Below, one piece after another: positions 1-7,330 of a stretch of 8,392 nucleotides of DNA. The position numbers and the translations under genes are program-made. Source of the stretch: an uncultured Clostridia bacterium (GTDB taxonomy: Bacteria > Bacillota_A > Clostridia > TANB77 > CAG-508); NCBI GenBank assembly GCA_949747745.1, contig CATKFT010000222.1, forward strand, positions 1 to 8,392, read 5' to 3'. Under the pieces are notes generated by a model. That model saw only the letters and a list, made by a program, of their open reading frames with translations. It was not told the origin of the DNA and searched no databases. Numbering within the stretch: the stretch's first letter is position 1; each line of letters starts with the position of its first letter.

Positions 1-688
1 AATAATCTAGAAAAAGATTATGAATATATGATAAAAAATAATATAGATATTATAGGGATATATGACAAATTATATCCTATAAAATTAAAATTCATTGAAG
101 ATATGCCAATAGCATTTTATATTAGAGGAAATAAAGATATTTTGGATAATGATGCTATTCGGGATAGTAGGTTCAAGGAATGCATTAAAAGAAAGTTTAG
201 AATTTACCAAAAAAATTTCTTATGAAATCTCTAAAAGAGGTATTAATATTATAAGTGGATTAGCAAGAGGAATTGATAAATATGCACATTTAGGATGCTT
301 AGAATCAAATAGTAGTAAAACAATAGCAGTTTTGGGAACTGGTATTGATGATAATAGTTTTTATCCAGTTGAAAATAAAAGAGTTTTTGAACGAATTATA
401 GAAAATGAAGGTGCTATAGTTTCAGAATATCCACTTGGAACTGAGCCTTTTTCATATAATTTTCCATATAGAAATAGAATTATTAGTGGATTATCAGATA
501 AAGTTATAGTTGTACAAGCATCAAAGAAAAGTGGTAGTTTAATTACTGTAGATTATGCGTTAAATCAGGGAAAAGATGTATTTGTATATAAATCTAAAAA
601 TATAAATTTCAAGTGCTTTGAGGGAAATAAGATTTTAATAGAACAAGGTGCAAAGACTATAAAATACAAAAGTGAAATGGAGAAATGA
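1..688 (+). CDS. dprA: DNA-processing protein DprA/Smf, 5'-truncated by window edge, frameshifted near 160
   Basis: DprA loads RecA onto incoming single-stranded DNA during natural transformation; the family is also widespread in non-competent bacteria. The frame is already open at base 1, so the start lies outside. Bases 1-159 read as the family's N-terminal part (YPIKL, then MPIAFYIRGNKDIL). Bases 161-688 continue in the next frame as the Rossmann-like core: GIVGSRN, SGLARGIDKYAH, TIAVLGTGID, SEYPLG, FPYRNRIISGLS and KSGSLITVDYAL. Removing one base from CGGG at 160-163 joins the two parts without losing a residue, giving AIGIVGSR or AIRIVGSR. The product ends soon after the nucleotide-binding core, so the C-terminal winged-helix domain of longer DprA proteins is absent. 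The loop before FYP is slightly longer than I expect for the family. The TGA stop lies one base before the transporter start, suggesting co-transcription. The family call is firm. Whether the frameshift is real or a sequence error cannot be decided here. Confidence 0.88.
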
Positions 689-689
689 G

Positions 690-1986
690 ATGAAAGAAAA
701 TATTAGCAAAATAAAAAGAAATAATGCTAAATTATATCCGATATATAAGATGTTTTCATGGGACTTATTATTTTATTATTCAATTAGATTTTTATTTCTT
801 ACTATTACTAAAAAGTTAACTGCTTCAGAAATTTTAATAGTAAGTGGTTTATATTTGTTATTTAAAATATTTATGCAAATACCAGCTGTTGTAATTACAG
901 ATATGCTTGGAAAAAGAAAAGCTATGATATTTGGAAACTTTTGTGTTTCTATGTTTGTTATAATCTTAATAGTATTTCCAGGAATAATTAGTGTAGTAAT
1001 AGCAGATTTAATATGTGCTTTAGGTTATAGTATAAAAGCAATAGCTGACACTAATCTTTTGTATGATTCAGTTTCTACTAAAGGTGGAGAAGGTTTATAT
1101 TCTAAAATTGATGCTAAAGGGCGGAAGTTGGTATTATATATTAGATGGTATTGCTTCATTAACTGCTGGATATCTTTTTGTAATAAATGGATATATACCA
1201 ATGTTTATTTGTTTAGGATTTTCACTTATTTCTTTAGTATTATCATTTAGATTTAAAGATGTTTATGAAGTTCAAAAAAGTGAGCAACAAAAAATAAGTT
1301 TAACATTAAAAGAATATGGAAAAGATTTAAAAAGTTCATTCAAGTTTATTTTAAAATCTAAAAGATTAAAAGCATATATATTATTTCAAGTAGTATTTTA
1401 TAGTTTAATCTGTATTTTTGATACATATAATGAAAATTTGTTAATTGATTTAGGAGTACCAGAAGAGCAATTTTCGATGATATTTGCTGTATTAACTTTT
1501 ATTGGAGGAATATCAATTTCTTTAAAAAAGACTATAGAAAAGAAATTTAGGAATAGAACACTTTCATTTATATCACTAATTTATATAGGAGCTGCTATAT
1601 TTGTTGGAGTTATTTCTAGTTATTCAGTTGATAAGCTTGTAATACCAATGATTTTGATAATGTATACAATACAAAAAATAAGTACATCTATATGGTACAT
1701 ATTAGAATATAAATATTTAAATAATTTTACAACTGAAAAAGAAAGAAATAAAATAACATTTACATATGAATTTATTGGAGGAATATCAGCAAGTATTTTC
1801 TCAATATTAGGTGGTTTATTATTGAATATTTTAAATGTAAAAAATGCTGTTTTAATGGTTGGTTTAGTAGGAACTATTGCAATAGTACTAGTTTTAGATT
1901 ATATGAGATCAAGATTTGGGTTAAAACCAGAAGAATATAGAAAAGAAGATATAGATTTAGAATACAAAGAAAAGGTAATTAAATGA
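690..1986 (+). CDS. MFS-family membrane transporter, frameshifted near 1122
   Basis: This is an integral membrane transporter of the major facilitator type; its substrate cannot be told from sequence. I choose ATG 690 because GGAG at 679-682 is well placed before it and it starts one base after the dprA stop. A GTG at 672 in the same frame would overlap dprA. Bases 690-1121 give about 144 residues with several hydrophobic helices and an MFS motif-A-like loop between helices 2 and 3 (ITDMLGKRKAMIFG, about residues 69-82). Bases 1123-1986 continue in another frame from GSWYYILDGIAS through further helices to a charged tail ending EKVIK. Deleting one base of GGGCGG (1119-1124) restores about 431 residues, a normal length for a 12-helix MFS protein. 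Without the correction, the first frame runs to a premature stop at 1250. The gene appears to share a transcript with dprA. Substrate family is unassigned; a set of drug-efflux-like MFS proteins is one possibility. Confidence 0.8.
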
Positions 1987-1987
1987 A

Positions 1988-2251
1988 GTGGATAGTTATA
2001 AAATATTATTTGTTTTAAGAGTTTTAACAAATGATGATGATTATATGTTAGATTGTATAATTATGGAATTATGCGGAAAATGAGCATGCAAGAAAATTTG
2101 TAAGTGAAGTTATGTAACGATTGAAAAAATATCTAAAATAACAAAAGTTTTTTGTTATGATTGTAGATACAATAGGGATATAGAATTTGTAAATACAACC
2201 AGAGTTTTTAGCTGGTATGATATATATAAAGAAATAAAACATATGTACTAA
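1988..2251 (+). pseudogene. Unrecognised small gene, broken by at least two frame changes
   Basis: Three adjoining open segments look like one short protein in pieces. From GTG 1988, one frame reads VDSYKILFVLRVLTNDDD to MELCGK before a TGA at 2081. A +1 shift there (for example one extra A in GGAAAATGAG) continues as EHARKFVSEVM to a TAA at 2115. From about 2114 the first frame resumes as VTIEKISKITKVF, then FCYDCRYNRDIEFVN and VFSWYDIYKEIKHMY, with a stop at 2249-2251. Joined, they would give about 85-90 residues with charged and aromatic positions that look protein-like, including a CYDC pair. I do not recognise the family. The start is uncertain, with no convincing ribosome binding site, and an ATG at 2045 is an alternative. 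It begins just after the transporter stop, so it could be the last member of that operon. It may be a decayed gene, a gene hit by sequence errors, or chance open reading in AT-rich DNA. Confidence 0.35.
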
Positions 2252-2280
2252 AAACAAGCAAATTTAAAGATTGGAAAATG

Positions 2281-2309
2281 TTGACTTTTTGTTGATTTTA
2301 TGATAAAAT
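2281..2309 (+). promoter_or_regulatory. Sigma-A-type promoter of the large surface-protein gene
   Basis: TTGACT (2281-2286) is followed after exactly 17 bases by TAAAAT (2304-2309), with TG at 2301-2302 forming an extended -10. Transcription would start near 2316, leaving a leader of about 74 bases before the ATG at 2390. The fit to consensus is good even allowing for AT-rich background. Confidence 0.7.
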
Positions 2310-2322
2310 TTAAAACAGTACA

Positions 2323-2356
2323 TATTTGATTTGTCTTACAAAATTTAAATCAAATA
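2323..2356 (+). promoter_or_regulatory. Inverted repeat at the 5' end of the surface-protein leader
   Basis: A perfect 10-base inverted repeat (TATTTGATTT at 2323-2332, AAATCAAATA at 2347-2356) surrounds a 14-base spacer, starting a few bases after the predicted transcription start. It could be a DNA operator just downstream of the promoter or a weak RNA hairpin at the transcript 5' end. There is no U tract after it, so it is not an intrinsic terminator. The downstream AAAGGAGG ribosome binding site (2372-2379) is not enclosed by the hairpin. Confidence 0.45.
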
Positions 2357-2389
2357 ATAATTAATATAATTAAAGGAGGATTTAATTTT

Positions 2390-5300
2390 ATGAAACTGAA
2401 AAAAGCAATAATAGTATTTTTACTTATTGTACTTTTAGTATCACAATTTAGCTGGCTTCAATTTGCAAATACTGCATATGCTAGCGAAAATTCTACAAGT
2501 AACCAAGATGGTTTTCATTATAATCAACTTGGACCTGTAGCTAAAAAAATATACGAAGGAATATACGCTATGTATACTCAAGGTATATTAGAAACAGGAA
2601 CAGAGAGTTATGATCTTGTAGATAATGGTTATTTTACAGAAGAAGAGATTAAAGAATATGGAAATTCAAAATTAGTTTCAGAGATGAATGCTGCTAGATA
2701 TGCATTTTATGCAGATTATCCTGAAGTTTTTTATGTACAATTTCAAGCACTTAGCTTAAGAACAACAATATCACAAGATGGAAAATATCATGTTTATATT
2801 GGTTCTGGAAAATATGCAAATTATTATGTAGAAGGATTTACTAATAAAGAACAAGTTGCAGAAGAAGTTAGAATTTTCAATAATAAAGTAGATGAAATTG
2901 TTCAAGGAGCAAAAGAAATTAAAGCAGAAAATGGAACAAATCTTATAATAGAACAAATTAAATATGTTCATAATGAAATAATTAATAATACAGGATATAG
3001 ACTTGAATCAGATTGTAAAGAAGGAAATGCAGGTTTCTTAGGAACACCATATGGAGCACTTATAAAAAAAGAAAGTGTATGCGAAGGATATGCAAGATCA
3101 TTAAAAACTATTTTAGATAGATTAGGAATAAATTCTATATTAGTACAAGGAACACATCAAAGTGATGGGTCAGCAGCAATGCCTCATATGTGGAATTATG
3201 TTGAAATAGAAGAAGAAACAAAAACAAGAGCAGTACAAAAAGTATGGTATGCAGTAGATGCAACAATGGACGATCCATTTACGAGAATGCATATATCAGA
3301 TGAAACAGCAGAAGAAATGGAGCCAGGTGACGACATTGTAGAAGGATTTGAAAATACAAGATATTGTCTTGTAGGAACAGAAACAATGACAAGAGAACAT
3401 GTAGCAATAGAAGAAGTTGAAGCAGCGGGAAACTATACATTTAAATATCCAGAAATATCTGTAAATGATTATGGAGAAAATTATATTGTAGAAAATAATG
3501 GACTAGTTGTAAAATTTAAACAAGATGGAACAGAAACCGAAGAATATAAAGCAGGAGATTTCTATATAAGCTATAATGGAAAAGGATATGAAGAAGCTGT
3601 AAAAGAAGGAAAATATATAATAGCAAGAACATATTATTATTTACCAGGAGATAAAAGATGGGATGTAAGTGAATGGGCATATTTTGTATCAGGAGTATAT
3701 GCTGGTGGATATAAAGATAGTGAAGACCACATTTTCTGGTCTGTACCAAATTCAGAATATGTTGAATTCGCAGTAACTACTAGACCATCAATTCCATTAC
3801 CAACAGATGAAAATGGAAACCCAACAGGTACAATAGAAGACATAAAGAACTTTTTAACATATAGAGGAGACGAATCAGATTTTGTTGCAAGATTAGAAAA
3901 AATACATAATATAAATGGTACATTTAAAGGAAGACCATATATAAAACAACAAACTCCTCCAGCAACAGCTACAATTTCAGTAGGTCCAACATATCATGTA
4001 GATGTTACTTATACAGATGAATTAGTGCTAGCAGAAGGAGCAACTGAAGTTGGCTATAGGATGGAATCAACAGGCTCAACAGGGGCTGAAAAATCTGAAA
4101 TAACAAACTTCACTTTTGATGGAAAAAATAGAGTAACATTTGATTTGAAATTTAGTGAAATGTATGCAGATGATGGTGCAGTATATAGAATTTATCTTAC
4201 AGGAGCTGTTGGAAAAAACAGTGGAAAAGAACCATTAGAAATAATATTTGGAGCAGCAAATGATATAGCATGTGCATTTAGTATGAATAAAGCAAAAAGT
4301 TGGAATGTATTTGCAAGACCAACATTAATAGAAAATGAAGACCTTTCAATGAAAGATTGGGAAACAAGTGATGGAAGTAAAGTTTCTGATTTATTAAAAT
4401 CAAGAATAGCATTAGTAACAACTAAAACAACAAAAACTCAAAATGATACTATGAATAACTTAATAGAAGGTGAACTACAAGATAAAGAACTAATAACAAG
4501 TGAAACATATAATATATCACTAAATGTATGTAAAAAATATGTTGTGAAAACAGGACATAAATTAAGATTATCTCTTGGATTTCCAGCAGGTTATGGACCA
4601 GAAGATGCAGGAGTTACATTTAAAGCATATCACTTTATTACAAATAATGCAGGTGAAGTAACAGGAGTTGAAGAAATTCCATGTGTTGTAACACCATATG
4701 GTTTAATAGTAACATGTGATTCATTTAGTCCATTTGCAATTGCAGTAACAGAAGATGATGGAACACAGACAAAAAAAGAAAAAGCTATAATTGTATCAGA
4801 TTCAGAAGGTGGAAAAATTAATGGAGCAAACAGAGAAGAAGGAAATATAGTTATTCTTTCAGAAGAAAATTCTTCAACAACACTTAATGTTCAACCTGAT
4901 GAAGGATACAAAATTGAAAAAATAACAGTTTGTGGAGAAGATATAGAAGTAAATAATAAAGACAATATGGATATTACTGTAAATTATAGTGATGTAAAAG
5001 ATGGTAATTGCATAGTTTCAGCAAGTTTTGTTTCAGAAGAAGTAGTAGAAAAAGATGAACGAAGAAAAGAAAGTGTAGTATTACCAACAGCACAAGAAGC
5101 AAATGTAACAATTCCACAAACAGCATATGCAACAATAAATAAAACATTAAAAATAGTACCAACAGTAGGAGAAGTAGAAGGAATCCTTACATATCAATGG
5201 TATAAAAATGGACAAAAACTAGAAGGAAAAACAAACAAAATATTAACAGTAGATAATGTAACACATGAAGATGCTGGAGAATATACTCTAAAAGTTACAA

Positions 5301-6193
5301 CAACAGTAGGAACATCAAGTGTAGAAAAAGAAAGTACACCTTGTAATGTAATAGTTAGAAGTTTTGAAACTTCAATAGTATCAACAGATACAAATGTGGA
5401 TTTACAAAAATTAAATCCTGGAGAAGAATTTAGTATAAATATTAATATAGGAAATTTAAGAAATATTGAAAAAGGACTAGTTTTTGTAACTGGACAATTT
5501 GAATATGATGACAAAATTTTAGAAAGAATAGGCTTAGAAGCACAAGAAGGTTGGTCAATAGATCAAAATTCATTCAATGAATTAAATCTTAAATTTATAG
5601 CAGGAAGTGAACAAATTACAAAAGATGTACAAACAATATTAAAAATGAGATTTAAAGTAAAAGATACAATTACTGAAGAAAAACAAACAACAGTAAAAGT
5701 AAAAGAAATTACAGCAAGTAGTGGAGATGGAATAATTGCTTCAAATGATGCACAATTAGAATTAAAAGTAGAAATACCAGAAGTAATAGAAAAAATTACA
5801 TCTGAAAAATACTTAATAGAAGAAAATTACATTTCAAAAATACCACCAAAAACAACAGTTAGTCAATTTAGAGCTAATGTAGAAACAGAACAAACAATAG
5901 TGTTTAAAGATAAAAATGGTAATGTAATAGGAGAAGATGATTTAATACAAACAGGTGCAACAATAGATGTAGGCTCTACATTACACTATACTTTAGTTGT
6001 AATAGGAGACACAGATGGAGATTCAGAAATTACAATAAATGACCTTGCAAGATTAAAATTACATGTTATAAAAAAAGAATTATTAACAGGAATTGCACTT
6101 AAAGCAGCAGATTTAGACAGTGATGGTGAAATTACAATAAATGATGTTGCACAAGCAAAATTGGTAATAATAAAATTATTAGAAATAAAATAA
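2390..6193 (+). CDS. Large secreted transglutaminase-like, Ig-like, cohesin-like and dockerin protein
   Basis: This is a 1267-residue exported modular protein. ATG 2390 is set by AAAGGAGG 10 bases upstream and opens a signal peptide (KLKK, hydrophobic core, TAYA near residue 31). Residues about 185-300 are a transglutaminase-like domain with C231 in SVCEGYARS, H266 in MPHMWNY and D290 in WYAVDATMDDP, the expected Cys-His-Asp triad. Such domains act as thiol peptidases, cross-linking enzymes or binding modules. Residues 350-720 are beta-rich and unassigned. Residues 720-790 hold a module common in clostridial surface proteins, ending DSFSPFAIAV. Residues 798-880 resemble an InlB B repeat (DEGYKIEKITV). 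Residues 900-990 are Ig-like (YQWYKNG, then HEDAGEYTLKV). Residues 993-1128 are cohesin-like and resemble the domain in the next gene. The C-terminus is a type I dockerin with two calcium loops (D1207/D1209/D1211/D1218 and D1241/D1243/D1245/D1252), both containing EITIND. It has no wall-anchor signal, so attachment through the dockerin is inferred. It is monocistronic with its own promoter and terminator. Confidence 0.88.
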   Translation: MKLKKAIIVFLLIVLLVSQFSWLQFANTAYASENSTSNQDGFHYNQLGPVAKKIYEGIYAMYTQGILETGTESYDLVDNGYFTEEEIKEYGNSKLVSEMNAARYAFYADYPEVFYVQFQALSLRTTISQDGKYHVYIGSGKYANYYVEGFTNKEQVAEEVRIFNNKVDEIVQGAKEIKAENGTNLIIEQIKYVHNEIINNTGYRLESDCKEGNAGFLGTPYGALIKKESVCEGYARSLKTILDRLGINSILVQGTHQSDGSAAMPHMWNYVEIEEETKTRAVQKVWYAVDATMDDPFTRMHISDETAEEMEPGDDIVEGFENTRYCLVGTETMTREHVAIEEVEAAGNYTFKYPEISVNDYGENYIVENNGLVVKFKQDGTETEEYKAGDFYISYNGKGYEEAVKEGKYIIARTYYYLPGDKRWDVSEWAYFVSGVYAGGYKDSEDHIFWSVPNSEYVEFAVTTRPSIPLPTDENGNPTGTIEDIKNFLTYRGDESDFVARLEKIHNINGTFKGRPYIKQQTPPATATISVGPTYHVDVTYTDELVLAEGATEVGYRMESTGSTGAEKSEITNFTFDGKNRVTFDLKFSEMYADDGAVYRIYLTGAVGKNSGKEPLEIIFGAANDIACAFSMNKAKSWNVFARPTLIENEDLSMKDWETSDGSKVSDLLKSRIALVTTKTTKTQNDTMNNLIEGELQDKELITSETYNISLNVCKKYVVKTGHKLRLSLGFPAGYGPEDAGVTFKAYHFITNNAGEVTGVEEIPCVVTPYGLIVTCDSFSPFAIAVTEDDGTQTKKEKAIIVSDSEGGKINGANREEGNIVILSEENSSTTLNVQPDEGYKIEKITVCGEDIEVNNKDNMDITVNYSDVKDGNCIVSASFVSEEVVEKDERRKESVVLPTAQEANVTIPQTAYATINKTLKIVPTVGEVEGILTYQWYKNGQKLEGKTNKILTVDNVTHEDAGEYTLKVTTTVGTSSVEKESTPCNVIVRSFETSIVSTDTNVDLQKLNPGEEFSININIGNLRNIEKGLVFVTGQFEYDDKILERIGLEAQEGWSIDQNSFNELNLKFIAGSEQITKDVQTILKMRFKVKDTITEEKQTTVKVKEITASSGDGIIASNDAQLELKVEIPEVIEKITSEKYLIEENYISKIPPKTTVSQFRANVETEQTIVFKDKNGNVIGEDDLIQTGATIDVGSTLHYTLVVIGDTDGDSEITINDLARLKLHVIKKELLTGIALKAADLDSDGEITINDVAQAKLVIIKLLEIK

Positions 6194-6221
6194 ATTAAGT
6201 ATTTATTATAACAAAATGGAC

Positions 6222-6258
6222 AAAATAAACTAGGAATAAAAAATCCTAGTTTATTTTT
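6222..6258 (+). terminator. Intrinsic terminator after the large surface-protein gene
   Basis: A perfect 14-base-pair stem (6222-6235 with 6244-6257) encloses an 8-base loop and ends in a T-rich stretch, 28 bases after the TAA stop. A-rich sequence on the left arm could allow weak termination on the opposite strand too. Confidence 0.85.
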
Positions 6259-6326
6259 ATGAATAAAAATAAGAATATCATCATTATATTATAGTAATAA
6301 TCTGATTATAAAAATACAAACTCATT

Positions 6327-6365
6327 ATTGCATTTACATTACGCTTTTTGTAATATAAATGTAAT
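6327..6365 (+). promoter_or_regulatory. Imperfect 16-bp palindrome upstream of the cohesin gene
   Basis: Arms at 6327-6342 and 6350-6365 pair over 16 positions with one A-C mismatch and one G-T pair around a 7-base loop (GCTTTTT). It lies between the terminator and the cohesin-gene promoter, so it would not be in the predicted mRNA. It is followed by an A tract, not a T tract, so it is not a terminator for the + strand. A protein-binding site is the likeliest role. Confidence 0.45.
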
Positions 6366-6370
6366 ATAAA
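6350..6370 (+). repeat. Tandem 10-base direct repeat at one helical turn
   Basis: GTAATATAAA occurs at 6350-6359 and again at 6361-6370, an 11-base period that puts both copies on the same face of the helix. The right arm of the palindrome overlaps the first copy. The A-rich run at 6366-6384 follows and could serve as an UP element for the promoter. Chance is possible in such AT-rich DNA. Confidence 0.4.
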
Positions 6371-6385
6371 AAAAAACAAAAAAAC

Positions 6386-6414
6386 TTTAAAAAAATGTAT
6401 AAATATGTTATAAT
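6386..6414 (+). promoter_or_regulatory. Extended -10 promoter of the cohesin gene
   Basis: A perfect TATAAT (6409-6414) is preceded by TG at 6406-6407. The -35 is weak (TTTAAA at 6386-6391) at 17-base spacing, with A tracts upstream that may act as an UP element. Transcription would start near 6421. The short leader contains a small hairpin (AGGTT 6422-6426 with AACCT 6433-6437), then AAGGAG (6455-6460) 6 bases before the ATG. Confidence 0.65.
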
Positions 6415-6466
6415 CAAAGCGAGGTTTGGAAGAACCTAAAAATAAACAGGAGATAAGGAGAGAGGT

Positions 6467-7198
6467 ATGAAAAAAGCAGTAAAATTAAGTATGGTATTAG
6501 TTATGGCAGTATGTGTAGTTATGATTCTAGGAAGTAATGTATATGCAGCACTTAGTTGTAATGTAGACATGAAAGTTGCTAAAACAGAGTATAGCAAAAA
6601 TGATGAATTTACAGTAAATGTAGATATATCAAACATAGTTTCAGAAAGAGGAGTTATTTCATTTGGTGCTACTTTAGGATATGATAAAGATAGTCTAGAA
6701 TTAGTAAAAATGGAAGGACAAAATGGATGGGAAACACCAGTATTAGAATTATCATATAATCCAGAAAATGGAATAATGGCAATTACAAGAAGTGGATTAG
6801 GAAAAAATGATGAAACAATATTAAAAATAACATTTAAAGTAAAAGAAAATGCAAAAGAAAAAGCTACAGTAACTTTAAGTGAAATTTCAGTAGCAGATGG
6901 AACAGAACTTGCAAAAGTATCTTCAATTAATAAAGAAATTACAATAAAAGAAGGAACAAGTAATCCAGATCCAATAATTCCAACAGAACCAGATACACCA
7001 AACAAGCCAACACAACCTGACAATAACAACAATACAACTATTGATAACACAATAGGAAACACTACAGATGATATTAAAGATGGAAAATTACCACAAGCAG
7101 GAGAAGCAAATTTTGTTATAATATCAGTAATAGCTGTTAGTGTAATAGGGGCAGTAGTACTTTATATAAGAGCAAAGAAATTTTCAGATATAAAATAA
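6467..7198 (+). CDS. Wall-anchored single-cohesin protein with LPQAG sorting signal
   Basis: This is a 243-residue surface protein that looks like a minimal anchoring scaffoldin. ATG 6467 follows AAGGAG by 6 bases. Residues 1-27 are a signal peptide ending VYA. Residues about 32-160 are a cohesin-like beta domain that lines up with residues 993-1128 of the preceding protein (DEFTVNVDISN against EEFSININIGN; YDKDSLELVKMEGQNGW against YDDKILERIGLEAQEGW; ETILKITFKVK against QTILKMRFKVK). Residues 163-207 are a Pro-, Asn- and Thr-rich linker suited to crossing the cell wall. LPQAG (208-212), a hydrophobic helix (about 215-234) and a basic tail (RAKKFSDIK) form a sortase signal, with Ala where the canonical motif has Thr. 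Cohesins bind dockerins, and the upstream gene supplies one, so this protein may hold that partner on the wall; this is inferred from context. It has its own promoter and terminator. Membrane retention through the C-terminal helix alone is the alternative if no sortase accepts LPQAG. Confidence 0.85.
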   Translation: MKKAVKLSMVLVMAVCVVMILGSNVYAALSCNVDMKVAKTEYSKNDEFTVNVDISNIVSERGVISFGATLGYDKDSLELVKMEGQNGWETPVLELSYNPENGIMAITRSGLGKNDETILKITFKVKENAKEKATVTLSEISVADGTELAKVSSINKEITIKEGTSNPDPIIPTEPDTPNKPTQPDNNNNTTIDNTIGNTTDDIKDGKLPQAGEANFVIISVIAVSVIGAVVLYIRAKKFSDIK

Positions 7199-7248
7199 AA
7201 ATATAGGTTTTGACACAAAATATAAATGTGTTGAAACCTATATTTTTT
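7199..7248 (+). terminator. Intrinsic terminator after the cohesin gene
   Basis: A 19-base-pair stem (7199-7217 with 7227-7245, two G-T pairs) around a 9-base loop runs into a six-T tract (7243-7248), directly after the stop codon. It separates the surface-protein unit from the rpmG-secE-nusG operon. Confidence 0.9.
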
Positions 7249-7296
7249 GTAAATATACTTATTTTTAAGGAAAATGTAAAAAAATAAGCATAAATA

Positions 7297-7325
7297 TTGA
7301 CACTACTAAGTTTTTGTGATAAACT
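7297..7325 (+). promoter_or_regulatory. Promoter of the rpmG-secE-nusG operon
   Basis: A perfect TTGACA (7297-7302) lies 17 bases before TAAACT (7320-7325), with TG at 7317-7318 as an extended -10. Transcription would start near 7332, giving a leader of about 72 bases. Confidence 0.7.
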
Positions 7326-7330
7326 ATCTT

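Noticed and set aside
2081..2083. TGA recoding (TGA read as an amino acid) to explain in-frame TGA codons
   Set aside because: dprA and the transporter both end at plausible TGA stops at family-typical positions, and Trp is TGG throughout, so the standard code fits.
2069..2257. 62-residue open frame on the - strand
   Set aside because: It overlaps the broken small gene on the + strand, has low-complexity Phe/Tyr/Ile content and no ribosome binding site, and looks like a shadow of AT-rich sequence.
5194..5514. 106-residue open frame on the - strand inside the large gene
   Set aside because: It is antisense to the Ig-like and cohesin-like coding sequence and shows no start signal or recognisable domain.
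6260..6326. Additional promoter or small gene after the first terminator
   Set aside because: There are scattered TATAAT-like words but no paired -35 and no open frame with a ribosome binding site; this is indistinguishable from AT-rich background.
6327..6365. Second terminator before the cohesin gene
   Set aside because: The palindrome is followed by an A tract, with no T tract on the + strand side, and no T tract is seen for the opposite strand either.
6548..6559. Lipoprotein signal in the cohesin protein (ALSC, Cys31)
   Set aside because: Leu at -2 and Ser at -1 with Ala at -3 is a poor lipobox. VYA at 25-27 is a good ordinary signal peptidase site, and the C-terminal sorting signal already explains anchoring.
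6436..7062. 208-residue open frame on the - strand opposite the cohesin gene
   Set aside because: The + strand has a promoter, ribosome binding site, signal peptide, cohesin-like domain and sorting signal. The - strand translation is Ser/Phe/Val-rich antisense with no motif.
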